Below are positions 11,556 through 19,835 of a DNA stretch of 64,000 bases, piece after piece (the first letter of the stretch is position 1; each line of letters begins with the position of its first letter). The position numbers were made by a program, and so were the translations under genes. The DNA is from Allopusillimonas soli (lineage in GTDB: Bacteria; Pseudomonadota; Gammaproteobacteria; Burkholderiales; Burkholderiaceae_B), in the NCBI RefSeq assembly GCF_004153445.1, contig NZ_SDQC01000001.1, positions 1,054,001 to 1,118,000 of the forward strand, read 5' to 3'. The notes under the pieces are model-generated. The model ran no database searches. It was not told the origin of the DNA and was given only the letters and a program-made list of their open reading frames with translations.

Positions 11556-11574
11556 AAAGATTCTTATTGTGATC
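11556..11574 (-). promoter_or_regulatory. Possible Fur box upstream of the receptor
   Basis: On the minus strand GATCACAATAAGAATCTTT matches the 19-base Fur consensus at 11 positions and contains AATAAGAATC, the commonest half-site form. It lies about 68 bases before the preferred ATG. Iron-regulated expression of a siderophore receptor would be expected. Match quality is modest. Confidence 0.35.
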
Positions 11575-11626
11575 CTGTTTGCAAGGTTTTGTAAAGAATA
11601 TATGCGTAACGGCAAAGCAATGGCCA

Positions 11627-11641
11627 CCCTTCCCTGAAGGG
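11627..11641 (-). terminator. Short hairpin after the AmpG-like gene
   Basis: CCCTTC (11627-11632) pairs with GAAGGG (11636-11641) with a 3-base loop, 8 bases beyond the 3' end of the AmpG-like gene at 11650. No T-run follows on the minus strand, so it is a weak candidate. Confidence 0.3.
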
Positions 11642-11649
11642 AGCCGGTC

Positions 11650-12846
11650 TCATTCAGATCTGTCCAGCTGCATGATTTCCGGCCGCCGCACATAGAGCAG
11701 CAGCAAGCCAGGCAGAGCGATCACGACCGTAAGGGCGAAGAAGCCAGGCCATCCCACCGACTCGACCAGCACCGGCGTAAGCGGGCCAGCCAGATAAGTG
11801 CGGCCGATGGCAGACAGGGCGGACAGCAGCGCGAACTGCGTCGCCGAAAAATCGCGCCGGCACAATGCCATGAGCAATGCCACGAAAGCCGCAGTGCCCA
11901 ATCCGCCACATAGATTTTCAATTGCCACAACCAGCGCCATGGAATACAGGTGCGCGGGCGTGACAGCCAGCACCCAATAGCCAAAATTGGATATCGCCTG
12001 CAGCACGCCGAACAGCATCAACGAGCGATACAAGCCCAAGCGGGCCATAATGGAGCCACCAGCCAGGGCACCGGCGATAGTCGCGGCCAGACCGAAGATC
12101 TTATTGATGGAGCCCACTTCTGTGGCGCTGAAACCCGCGCCGCGCAACAGAAAGGTCGTGGACAGGGCGCCTGCAAATGCATCTCCCAGCTTGTACAGGA
12201 CAATGAGCACCAGGATGGACCATGCGCCACGGCGACTGAAGAACTCTGACAGCGGCTCGACAACGGCCATGACCAGCGAGGCCGGCGTTTTTGCGGCGAC
12301 TTCAGGCTCCGGCGCCAACACAGTGGCCACAGAGCATAAGGCCATGAAGGCGCCCATCAGATAATACGTATTGTGCCAGCCCAGCCAGCGATCGGCGATT
12401 ACCAGCGCCAGGCCGCCCGAGACTATCATGGCCAGCCGATAGCCCAGCACCTTGACCGCCGCGCCTGCCGCGCGCTCTTCGTGTCGCAGAACGTCGGTGC
12501 TGTAGGCGTCGAAGGCGATATCCTGCGTGGCCGACAGAAATGCCACCAGAACAGCCAGCGCCGCCAGCAAACCAAGGTGCGCAGATGGAGATAGAGTGCC
12601 CATGGCAGCCACGGAAAGCGCCAGCAGTATCTGCGTGAGAAACACCCAGCCACGCCGTCGGCCAAGCCACGGAGGCGCGTACCGGTCCACCAGCGGCGCC
12701 CACAGGAACTTGAGCGTATAGGCCGTGCCAACCAGCGTCAGAAAGCCGATGTTCTGCAGCGAGACGCCGTCGAGCGTCGCCCATGCCTGCAGTGTGCCGC
12801 TTGTCAGCGCAAGCGGCAGGCCGCTCGCAAAGCCCAGCAGCAGCAA
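11650..12846 (-). CDS. ampG: AmpG-like muropeptide/MFS transporter
   Basis: 398 aa from a TTG at 12846, 12 predicted helices. The first helix has LLLGFASGLPLALTSGTLQ, the signature of AmpG permeases that import anhydro-muropeptides for cell-wall recycling; KFLWAPLVDRY and the DIAFDAYSTDVL segment also fit. The start is uncertain: the frame remains open upstream with no ATG or GTG until metW's end, and an AAGGAG within the last codons of metW (about 12900) would suit a start near 12891 or 12882. The true protein may therefore carry about 12-15 more residues. It follows metW on the same strand. Confidence 0.85.
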   Translation of the reverse strand: MLLLGFASGLPLALTSGTLQAWATLDGVSLQNIGFLTLVGTAYTLKFLWAPLVDRYAPPWLGRRRGWVFLTQILLALSVAAMGTLSPSAHLGLLAALAVLVAFLSATQDIAFDAYSTDVLRHEERAAGAAVKVLGYRLAMIVSGGLALVIADRWLGWHNTYYLMGAFMALCSVATVLAPEPEVAAKTPASLVMAVVEPLSEFFSRRGAWSILVLIVLYKLGDAFAGALSTTFLLRGAGFSATEVGSINKIFGLAATIAGALAGGSIMARLGLYRSLMLFGVLQAISNFGYWVLAVTPAHLYSMALVVAIENLCGGLGTAAFVALLMALCRRDFSATQFALLSALSAIGRTYLAGPLTPVLVESVGWPGFFALTVVIALPGLLLLYVRRPEIMQLDRSE

Positions 12847-12893
12847 AGGGAATACGCGCGGGCTGGCATAGACACCGGACAGGCGGACGATGG

Positions 12894-13517
12894 TCAGGAC
12901 TCCTTGAAGAGAGGCGACTCGAAACGGTAGACGGCCAGCGTACTACGCCAACCTGGCAGCACCTTGATCTCACGATTGCCGTTGAAAGTGGCCATTTGCG
13001 TTACCCGCAACTCAAGCGACGCCGCTAGATCCTGGAAGTCCTTGAGTGTACACAGATGAATATTGGGTGTGTCGAACCACTGATAGGGCATTTCGCCCGT
13101 GACGGGCATGCGTCCGCGCAGGATGGACCAGCCATGGGGCCAGTGGCCGAAATTGGGAAAGGACACTATGCCATAGCGCGCCACACGCGCCATCTCGCGC
13201 AGAATATGTTCGGTGTGATGCATAGACTGCAGCGTGCGCGACAGCACAACCGTATCGAACTGCTGATTATCGAAAAGCGCCAGGCCCTCTTCGAGGTTCT
13301 GCTGTATTACCTGCACGCCCCGCCGGACCGAGGCAATGACCGATTCATCATTGAGCTCCACACCCGCGCCAACCACATTCTTGCTGTTTTGCAGATAAGC
13401 CAGCAGCGTGCCGTCGCCGCAGCCAAGGTCCAGCACCCTGCTGTTCGGCGCGATCCAGCTTGCAATGCGAACAAGGTCGGCACGCACATGGCGCGGGGCA
13501 ACAGTAGCTTGGTTCAC
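12894..13517 (-). CDS. metW: MetW, SAM-dependent methyltransferase-like partner of MetX
   Basis: 207 aa with GTG start. The Rossmann methyltransferase motif [12 protein letters not shown] (about residues 29-40) and the MetW-specific [15 protein letters not shown] stretch ([10 protein letters not shown]) are present. MetW is always paired with MetX and is needed for methionine synthesis or full MetX activity in many proteobacteria. The start overlaps the metX stop by four bases (GTGA), showing translational coupling. Confidence 0.94.
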   Translation of the reverse strand: MNQATVAPRHVRADLVRIASWIAPNSRVLDLGCGDGTLLAYLQNSKNVVGAGVELNDESVIASVRRGVQVIQQNLEEGLALFDNQQFDTVVLSRTLQSMHHTEHILREMARVARYGIVSFPNFGHWPHGWSILRGRMPVTGEMPYQWFDTPNIHLCTLKDFQDLAASLELRVTQMATFNGNREIKVLPGWRSTLAVYRFESPLFKES

Positions 13518-14764
13518 GCCAGCACTCCTGTGGTACGCCGACGTTCCGGCAGCCCCAACCCCGCGGCGATCCGATCATAATACCCCTGCACCACCGCGTG
13601 GTACCGCGCATCATCCAGCAGAAATGCATCGTGGCCGTGCGGCGCATTGATTTCCGCGTAGGTCACCGGGCGCTTGTTCTTGAGCAGAGCCTGCACGATC
13701 TCGCGGGAGCGCTCCGGTGGGAAACGCCAGTCGGTCGTGAAGGAAACCAGCAGGAAGTCCGCTTGGGCCGGCTGCAGTGCGCTCGCCAGATCGCCACCGC
13801 AATTGCGGCTGGGATCGAAATAGTCGAGTGCTCTCGTAATAAGCAGATACGTGTTGGCGTCAAAATAAGTGGAAAACTTTTCGCCCTGATAGCGCAGATA
13901 GGACTCGACCTCGAACTCGACATCGTAGCCATAGTGGAAGGCGCCATTGTCGCCAGGCGCACGCTGGGCGCGGCCAAACTTGGATGCCATGTCCTCGTCA
14001 GACAAATAGGTGATGTGCCCCACCATGCGCGCCACGGACAAGCCGTGGCGCGGCACCGTTCCGTGCGCGTAATAGTCGCCACCGTGAAAATCGGGATCAC
14101 TGATGATGGAGCGGCGCGCGACTTCATTGAACCCGATATTTTGCGCGGATAGACGCGGCGTGCTGGCAATGACGACACAATGGCCAATGCGCTCGGGACA
14201 GGTAATAGCCCAGCTCAATGCCTGCATGCCACCCAGGGAGCCGCCCATGACGGCGGCGAATTTTTCAATTCCGAAATGATCCGCCAGACGAACCTGTGCC
14301 TGCACCCAATCCTCGACCGTGAGCATGGGAAACGATGCGCCCCATGGTTTCCCGGTAGCCGGATTGATGCTTGCAGGTCCTGTGGATCCGAAGCAGGAAC
14401 CCAGATTGTTGACGCCGATCACGAAGTATCTATCTGTATCGACAGCCTTGCCCGGACCAACCATGTTGTCCCACCAGCCGATATCTTTTGGGTTGTCGGC
14501 GGCGATGCCCGCCACGTGGTGCGATGCATTCAGCGCATGGCAGACCAGCACCGCATTGTTGCGCCGCTCGTTGAGGTGCCCGTATGTTTCCACCGCCAGT
14601 TCGTAATGAGGCAGCACCTGTCCGCTGGCCAGATGCAAAGGCTCGCTGAAAGGGATGATCTGGGGGGAGACGATGCCAACGGAGCCGTTGGCATCCGGGC
14701 CGGAGGACGCGCCAGCAACGGGAACAGGAATGGGCGTTGCGGTGATAGTAGATATTTCGGCCAT
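13514..14764 (-). CDS. metX: Homoserine O-acyltransferase MetX
   Basis: 416 aa alpha/beta hydrolase-fold enzyme. The nucleophile elbow [10 protein letters not shown] (about residue 175), the Asp-containing [11 protein letters not shown] segment and the catalytic His in HGHDAFLLD are visible, with [11 protein letters not shown] typical of the family. It activates homoserine by O-acylation (acetyl or, in many MetW-paired proteobacterial enzymes, succinyl) in methionine synthesis. An extra 25-30 residue N-terminus rich in Thr, Pro and Ser precedes the core. Confidence 0.95.
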   Translation of the reverse strand: MAEISTITATPIPVPVAGASSGPDANGSVGIVSPQIIPFSEPLHLASGQVLPHYELAVETYGHLNERRNNAVLVCHALNASHHVAGIAADNPKDIGWWDNMVGPGKAVDTDRYFVIGVNNLGSCFGSTGPASINPATGKPWGASFPMLTVEDWVQAQVRLADHFGIEKFAAVMGGSLGGMQALSWAITCPERIGHCVVIASTPRLSAQNIGFNEVARRSIISDPDFHGGDYYAHGTVPRHGLSVARMVGHITYLSDEDMASKFGRAQRAPGDNGAFHYGYDVEFEVESYLRYQGEKFSTYFDANTYLLITRALDYFDPSRNCGGDLASALQPAQADFLLVSFTTDWRFPPERSREIVQALLKNKRPVTYAEINAPHGHDAFLLDDARYHAVVQGYYDRIAAGLGLPERRRTTGVLA

Positions 14765-15041
14765 ATGGACCTCTTTAGCTGGATTTATGAGGCGCCCGCA
14801 AGCAGATCAAGCAAATCGGCGCTCTACGTAACAATAGGCTGTCTGCAGCCCGAAAAACGGTAGTTTATCACTGTGCGGCCCGCGAGCGCTTCGCCACCCT
14901 ACAAGCCGAGGGGATATCCCCTCCTGCGGGCCCATGGCCCCTGCCCGCTCAGTTAGTGCAAATTTGTCATTGGTAATGATTCCTATTTACGTTATTGTTT
15001 GTTACATTTAAATACGTAATGCAAACAATGGAGTCGGTCGC

Positions 15042-15326
15042 GTGAATTATCGAAACAAGCCGCTCACCGCCCGAGAGCTGACATGCCTGCAATGGGCGTC
15101 AACGGGCAAGACAAGCTGGGAAACCGGGGTGATTCTCGGCCTCACCGAGCGCACAGTCAATTTTCATATTCACAATGCCTGCCGCAAGCTGGGCGTGCAC
15201 AGCCGCCAGGCCGCCATTACCATGGCGTTGACAGCAGGATTGGTGCCGGGCATCAGCGCGCCGGGGTTATCCCGCGCAGAAACTCCTGTGCCGGCGCCGC
15301 CGGAAAATCCCGGGTATCAGCCGTAA
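15042..15326 (+). CDS. Stand-alone LuxR-type (GerE) HTH protein
   Basis: 94 aa with GTG start at 15042 and GGAG about 9 bases upstream. Residues 6-65 form a LuxR/GerE helix-turn-helix (LTARELTCLQW...GLTERTVNFHIHNACRKLGV...RQAAITMAL). This matches the DNA-binding half of LuxR-family quorum regulators, but no ligand-binding domain precedes it: the 270 bases upstream are AT-rich and non-coding. It may be a natural single-domain regulator or a surviving half of a larger gene. Its last 74 bases overlap the 3' end of the opposite-strand lipoprotein gene. Confidence 0.8.
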   Translation: MNYRNKPLTARELTCLQWASTGKTSWETGVILGLTERTVNFHIHNACRKLGVHSRQAAITMALTAGLVPGISAPGLSRAETPVPAPPENPGYQP

Positions 15327-15762
15327 CCAGGCCTTCGACCAACACCCGATCCGTCAGCCACAATGCGGCCTGCAGGCGCACCGGGCCATGCGCCGAACGC
15401 CCTTCGATAACAAAGGCCTGGCCATCGTCCGGCAAGGTCGTGGGCGGCGTGTGTCCAAGGTTCTGATACAGCGATGCCAGCACCGCCTGCGTAAAACGCT
15501 GGCGCGCGGCCGCATCCTGCCGGAACGCTTCCGGCAGGATGGCGTGGCCAACAGAGAAAAGCACATCATCGACCGCGACGCTGGTCAGCGCAAATACGAT
15601 GGTGTGCCCCTCGAATTGCATGTCCCGCTTCTGTGTCTTGGGTTTATCGGGAAAATAAGCGGTACCCGCGCCGTCATTCAGTGTGACCTCCCGCCAGTTA
15701 TAGTCTGGTGAACAGCCGCACAGCACAATGCCAAGCAGGACGACAAGACTTATACGTAACAC
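15253..15762 (-). CDS. Putative lipoprotein of unknown function
   Basis: 169 aa. The N-terminus MLRISLVVLLGIVLCGCS is a lipoprotein signal with lipobox LCGC (cleavage before Cys16-17). The mature part has a beta-rich pattern with AYFPDKPKTQKR near the start, resembling small periplasmic lipoproteins that are common but uncharacterised in Alcaligenaceae. It is divergent from gshA and convergent, with a 74-base overlap, on the HTH gene. No function is claimed. Confidence 0.75.
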   Translation of the reverse strand: MLRISLVVLLGIVLCGCSPDYNWREVTLNDGAGTAYFPDKPKTQKRDMQFEGHTIVFALTSVAVDDVLFSVGHAILPEAFRQDAAARQRFTQAVLASLYQNLGHTPPTTLPDDGQAFVIEGRSAHGPVRLQAALWLTDRVLVEGLVTADTRDFPAAPAQEFLRGITPAR

Positions 15763-15817
15763 CCCATACCTCAGTTAAAATCGCCACCAAACCGCAACCA
15801 ACCCTGAACATGACCTC

Positions 15818-17389
15818 ATGACTCTCAGCAGCGCAGGCCACACAACGCTCGCCCGTAATCTCCCCCTCCTGCGAGGCATATTGCGGGGTATCGAAAAAGA
15901 AAGCCTCAGAGTCGATGTCCAGGGCGCGCTTGCACGCACTCCCCACCCGCCGCAACTGGGCGCGGCGCTCACGCACGAGCACATCACCACCGACTATTCC
16001 GAGGCATTGCTCGAGCTCATCACCGGTACGCATGATTCTACCGAAAGCCTGCTGCGTGAGCTTACGCGCACCCACCGCTACGTAGCCGCCCAACTCGGCA
16101 ACGAGCTGCTCTGGAACCAATCCATGCCGGCGCTCCTGCCTTCGGAAGCCGATATTCCCATCGCCTGGTACGGCACATCCAACACCGGAATGCTCAAGCA
16201 TGTCTACCGGCGGGGCCTGGCCGAACGATACAGCAAGGCCATGCAATGCATCGCCGGCGTGCACTACAACTTTTCAGTACCCGAGGCGCTCTGGGCGCTG
16301 CTGGGCATGAAAGGCGACGACACGCAGCGCCGCTCGCGCGGCTACATGGCCCTGATACGCAACTTCTCCCGGTATTCGTGGCTGCTCATGTATCTGTTTG
16401 GCGCATCGCCGGCGGTCTCGCGCAGCTTTATGCGCAACGCCTCGCGCCATGCGCTGGAGACACTGGATCCCGACACACTTCATCTGCCATACGCCACCAG
16501 CCTGCGCATGAGCGACCTGGGCTACCAGAACAACAAAGCCCAGGCCGAATTACAGCTGTGCTACAACGACCTCGAAACCTTCCTGGCGCGCATGTACACG
16601 GCCGTAACCACGCCATGGCCGGCCTACGAGGCCATCGGCACCCATCGCAATGGCGAATGGATACAGCTGAACACCAACATCATCCAAATCGAAAACGAGT
16701 ACTACTCAAGCATACGGCCAAAGCGCACCACAGGACGCTGCGAACGGCCTATTTCCGCGCTCGCCGAACGCGGTGTGCAATACATCGAAGTCCGTTGCCT
16801 GGATATCGACCCCTATTCACCCATCGGCATCAGCACCCAGACAGCGCATTTCATGGATGCCTTCCTGCTCTTCTGCGCCGCGGAAGACAGCGCCTTGTTC
16901 CCGGACAACGGCTTCTGCGTCAACAGCCACAGTAATTTCAAGACCGTGGTCAAGGAAGGCCGCAAGCCAGGTCTTGTATTGATTGACGAGGGGCGCTCGA
17001 TTTCATTGCAGGACTGGGGTATGCAGCTGGTCAATCGCATTGCGGGCTATGCGACGCTGCTCGATAACGCGCTCGGGGAAACAGGTTACGGCGACGCCAT
17101 CGAAACGCAACGCAAAAAGCTATGCGATTCGGCGCTTACACCCTCGGCGCGATTGCTGGCCGATCTACGAGACAGTGGTCTCAGCCTGCACGACTTCACG
17201 CTGCGGCAGAGCCAGGAACACAGCGCCGCGCTGAAGGCTCAGCCTCTCGACCCCGAGACGCAGCGCCAGTACGCCCGCGCCGCCCGGGACTCTATCTCGC
17301 AACAGGCAGCGCTCGAAGCAGGCGACACCATCGATTTTGACGGCTATGTCGCGCGCTACAACCAGGCACTGGGCATACCACGGCCATAA
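15818..17389 (+). CDS. gshA: Glutamate-cysteine ligase
   Basis: 523 aa, the length of the E. coli-type GshA. The N-terminal GIEKESLRV motif (ATP/metal site), DYSEALLELIT and the C-terminal TPSARLLADL stretch are characteristic. It makes gamma-glutamylcysteine, the first step of glutathione synthesis; a glutathione reductase and a GST lie elsewhere in the window. The Shine-Dalgarno is weak. A GC-rich hairpin follows the stop. Confidence 0.96.
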   Translation: MTLSSAGHTTLARNLPLLRGILRGIEKESLRVDVQGALARTPHPPQLGAALTHEHITTDYSEALLELITGTHDSTESLLRELTRTHRYVAAQLGNELLWNQSMPALLPSEADIPIAWYGTSNTGMLKHVYRRGLAERYSKAMQCIAGVHYNFSVPEALWALLGMKGDDTQRRSRGYMALIRNFSRYSWLLMYLFGASPAVSRSFMRNASRHALETLDPDTLHLPYATSLRMSDLGYQNNKAQAELQLCYNDLETFLARMYTAVTTPWPAYEAIGTHRNGEWIQLNTNIIQIENEYYSSIRPKRTTGRCERPISALAERGVQYIEVRCLDIDPYSPIGISTQTAHFMDAFLLFCAAEDSALFPDNGFCVNSHSNFKTVVKEGRKPGLVLIDEGRSISLQDWGMQLVNRIAGYATLLDNALGETGYGDAIETQRKKLCDSALTPSARLLADLRDSGLSLHDFTLRQSQEHSAALKAQPLDPETQRQYARAARDSISQQAALEAGDTIDFDGYVARYNQALGIPRP

Positions 17390-17390
17390 C

Positions 17391-17415
17391 GCTGCCTGCG
17401 CCCCATGCAGGCAGC
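17391..17415 (+). terminator. Hairpin terminator-like structure after gshA
   Basis: GCTGCCTGC (17391-17399) pairs perfectly with GCAGGCAGC (17407-17415) across a 7-base loop, two bases after the gshA stop. A T-tract is absent, so termination strength is uncertain. Confidence 0.55.
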
Positions 17416-17483
17416 ACACGAGCGGCCTGCGCGCGGGCTAATCCTGGCTCAGCGGCGTAGCCAAAATACCATTTAGACGGGTA

Positions 17484-17542
17484 ATGACGATCGTCAATTT
17501 ATGGCTAGATGATTTTACGTATCATTTCGTGACAATCATCAA
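17484..17542 (+). promoter_or_regulatory. Two FNR/DNR-like boxes in tandem
   Basis: ATGACgatcGTCAA (17484-17497) and GTGACaatcATCAA (17529-17542) both fit the FNR/DNR consensus TTGATnnnnATCAA; each keeps TGA in the left half, and the second has a perfect ATCAA right half. The first contains a perfect 12-base palindrome TGACGATCGTCA. Their centres are 45 bases apart. They precede a gene pair whose second member is an Fnr/Crp regulator with an E-x-x-S-R recognition helix, so autoregulation is a reasonable inference. Confidence 0.55.
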
Positions 17543-17581
17543 TTCGCCTCTCCTATTTCGCTTTCTCTGCCTTGTCCCGCC

Positions 17582-18085
17582 ATGAAGAAACACCTGCGCC
17601 TCGCACTTCCACGCGTAGAACGCCTTCACCCACAATCCGTTCTACCCTACGTGCTGTTCGGCCGCAATGGCAAGCCCAGACGCATGGGCGCCCTGCAACT
17701 GCCCCATATTGCCCAAGAAGCCCGCGGCTGCCGGGTACACGCCATACTCCATCCGTCCCATCCCCCACAGCCCGATCAGGCCACGCTGCGCGCCGCCCGC
17801 AGCATCCTGTCTGGTGCCGGCCTTCGCCACATCGTGCTGCATCCTCATTGCCGCGCGGGCTGCAGCCAGCCAGAAGCGGCTGAAAAACCTGTTTCATCGT
17901 TGTGCAACGATGCCCTCGCTGCGCCTTGCACCGAGCGTATATCCACCGGCCTCAATCGCGACAGGCGGTGGCGCACTGCGGCAGCGTGCGCTACAACGCT
18001 CGTGCTTTGCTATGCGGGAAGCAAGGCTTATACCGCTTACATGCACGGCGCACCGAACGCCTCCACAATGAGCGCGCCTGCATGA
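17582..18085 (+). CDS. Unknown Cys-containing protein coupled to an Fnr/Crp regulator
   Basis: 167 aa, not recognised. It is basic and rich in His, Cys, Ala and Arg, with seven Cys, including HPHCRAGC around residues 86-93, and one hydrophobic stretch near residues 132-148 (AAACATTLVLCYAGS). No Shine-Dalgarno is obvious before the ATG. Support for its being a gene is the four-base ATGA overlap with the downstream regulator and its position just behind two FNR-like boxes. It could be a redox-responsive membrane-associated partner, but that is speculation; a spurious frame cannot be excluded. Confidence 0.5.
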   Translation: MKKHLRLALPRVERLHPQSVLPYVLFGRNGKPRRMGALQLPHIAQEARGCRVHAILHPSHPPQPDQATLRAARSILSGAGLRHIVLHPHCRAGCSQPEAAEKPVSSLCNDALAAPCTERISTGLNRDRRWRTAAACATTLVLCYAGSKAYTAYMHGAPNASTMSAPA

Positions 18086-18957
18086 CGGGCCCCATGCAAC
18101 GATCGGCCGCCTACCGCAGTCCAGGCCCTGCCCGCGGGCACTCGCATACCGCATGCCAACCAGCTACCCAGACCGACCAACAGGCGCTTATCAGCCGGCT
18201 GGCCTCGCTGCCGGCTTTCCGCAAGGCCAACCACCACGCCTTGCGCCTGCTCGCCACCGACGCGCGCCTGATACGCTTGAGGGCACGGCAGCATCTATTC
18301 CATATGGGTGACACGGCAGCCTATTTTTACCTTGTTCATATGGGCAGCATCGTGCTGTACCGGCCTTGCTACAACGGCGACAACAAGATTTTCCACACCA
18401 CGATGCCTGGAGACCTGCTGGCCGAAACCACCATGTTTGTCGCACCATGCAAGTATCCTCTATCAGCCCAGGCTTCGCTATGCAGCGCTGTTTATCGCCT
18501 GCATCGCGAACACCTGCTCGACGCCGTGCGCGCCTCGCCCGATCTGTGCTACAGCATGCTGGAGGGCATGGCGAGCCGCATCTCCCAGTCGCTGAACCGG
18601 ATAGATCTGCTTACCATCAGCGGATCGGCCCAACGCATGGTGACCTACTTCCTGAATATCTACATGCGCCAGCGCAGCAAGTCGCTTGTACTCCCGCACA
18701 AGCAGAACGTACTCGCCCGCCAGTTGAACATTGCACCCGAAACTTTTTCCCGTCAGCTCAACGCCTTCAAACGAGCGGGCCTGATAGACGGGCGCAACCG
18801 AAATCTTGCGCTGCTCGATATCGAAGGGCTGTGCCGGGCAGTCGACCTGCCGCCCCCTCGCTACCCAGCCACGGCAGACGCAAACAACGCCCTTTCCGGG
18901 TCATCCTCCATCCCGGGCTACGCCTTCTCCTCGTGCCTAGGTGAAATGTCGATCTAG
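18082..18957 (+). CDS. Fnr/Crp-family transcriptional regulator without FeS cysteines
   Basis: 291 aa from ATG at 18082 (overlapping the previous stop as ATGA); an in-frame extension to 17902 is a shadow of that gene. Residues about 40-150 form a cyclic-nucleotide-like effector domain (FHMGDTAAYFYLVHMGSIVLY, MPGDLLAE). The C-terminal winged HTH has NVLARQLNIAPETFSRQLNAF; E, S and R match the FNR recognition helix that reads TTGAT half-sites. The N-terminal Cys cluster of oxygen-sensing FNR is absent (only one Cys there), so it is more like DNR/NnrR-type or heme/other-ligand members. The C-terminal 40 residues are a variable Pro/Ser tail. Confidence 0.85.
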   Translation: MTGPMQRSAAYRSPGPARGHSHTACQPATQTDQQALISRLASLPAFRKANHHALRLLATDARLIRLRARQHLFHMGDTAAYFYLVHMGSIVLYRPCYNGDNKIFHTTMPGDLLAETTMFVAPCKYPLSAQASLCSAVYRLHREHLLDAVRASPDLCYSMLEGMASRISQSLNRIDLLTISGSAQRMVTYFLNIYMRQRSKSLVLPHKQNVLARQLNIAPETFSRQLNAFKRAGLIDGRNRNLALLDIEGLCRAVDLPPPRYPATADANNALSGSSSIPGYAFSSCLGEMSI

Positions 18958-19042
18958 CAGGCAGGAACGCCGCTTGCTTGCTCTTCGTCAATAAACACCG
19001 CGGTGTGCCACCCGGGACACCGCAACACATAGCGGAGGTCAT

Positions 19043-19234
19043 ATGCCGGCAAAATCCAAGGCACAGCAACAAGCGGCAGGCATCGCATTTGCGGCCAAAG
19101 AAGGCAAGAAAAAGGTCAGTGAACTCAAGGGTCCGTCCAAGTCCATGTACGAGTCCATGAGCAAGAAGGAACTTCACGAGTTCGCCGATACCGAGACCCG
19201 CCACAAACCCAAGCACAAATCCGAATCAAGCTGA
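19043..19234 (+). CDS. DUF3008-family small protein
   Basis: 63 aa, lysine- and serine-rich, with the family pattern MPAKSKAQQ...AAKEGKKKVSELKG.SKSMYESMSKKEL. DUF3008 proteins are short, highly charged and often linked to stress conditions, but have no assigned biochemical role. GGAGG (19033-19037) provides a good ribosome site. A second small, highly charged gene follows 84 bases later. Confidence 0.85.
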   Translation: MPAKSKAQQQAAGIAFAAKEGKKKVSELKGPSKSMYESMSKKELHEFADTETRHKPKHKSESS

Positions 19235-19318
19235 CCATCCCGGCAGCCTGTAACGCCGGACACAGAAGGTGCACGGACGCTGGCGCCTTTAACGCCAGCC
19301 GTTTGGAGGAGTTTCACC

Positions 19319-19621
19319 ATGCCCAGAAAAGTAGACATACGCGACTACCAGAACCACGGAGCCAAGCCATTTGAACAGTTGCCGGACGAGGAAGACTATG
19401 TCTACCTCTCCTCGCTGAAGAAAAACCCCGGGCAGCGCAAGGGAGGTTTTCATGATCCGGATCTCCCTGCGGGAGAAACCGGCGAATTCAACCGCAGCAA
19501 GGCCTACGGACATACCGCGGGATACCCTGAGGGCCACGATGTGGAACGCGAAAACCGGGCCGAGGGTACTGTTCAAAATGCACCGCGCCACAAAGAGGAC
19601 CATTCAAAGTCTGACACTTGA
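19319..19621 (+). CDS. Small charged hypothetical protein
   Basis: 100 aa, hydrophilic, with many Asp, Glu, Lys and Gly and no membrane segment or signal peptide. The very strong Shine-Dalgarno (GGAGGAG, about 8 bases before the ATG) and codon pattern support it. The composition suggests a partly disordered stress-type protein, in keeping with the neighbouring DUF3008 gene. Not recognised further. Confidence 0.7.
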   Translation: MPRKVDIRDYQNHGAKPFEQLPDEEDYVYLSSLKKNPGQRKGGFHDPDLPAGETGEFNRSKAYGHTAGYPEGHDVERENRAEGTVQNAPRHKEDHSKSDT

Positions 19622-19835
19622 ATAACAAGACCGCGAATAGCGAAATGCGCTCCGCATGCCGCCCGCAACAACGACTTACACGAGAACGATGTGCGTCTCA
19701 AGTACGATTTGTTACATTAAACTTGCCGCTATAACAAATACCCTTCAGCAAAAGTCCTATTATCAAGGCATAAAAAGTTAGAACGAATGCATGCTGCAAC
19801 ATGCATCCTCCCTCGTTCCCTGGTTCACTCTTCTT

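Noticed and set aside
14765-15041. SAM riboswitch or other leader upstream of metX
   Set aside because: No paired aptamer core was recognisable on the minus strand, and no clear SAM riboswitch consensus could be read.
17902-18081. N-terminal extension of the Fnr/Crp regulator
   Set aside because: The extra 60 codons are a shifted reading of the preceding gene; the ATGA overlap at 18082 gives a natural start and the effector domain begins after it.
18995-19006. Palindrome ACACCGCGGTGT before the DUF3008 gene
   Set aside because: A short perfect palindrome in GC-rich DNA; without a known binding protein or a second copy it is not evidence for an operator.
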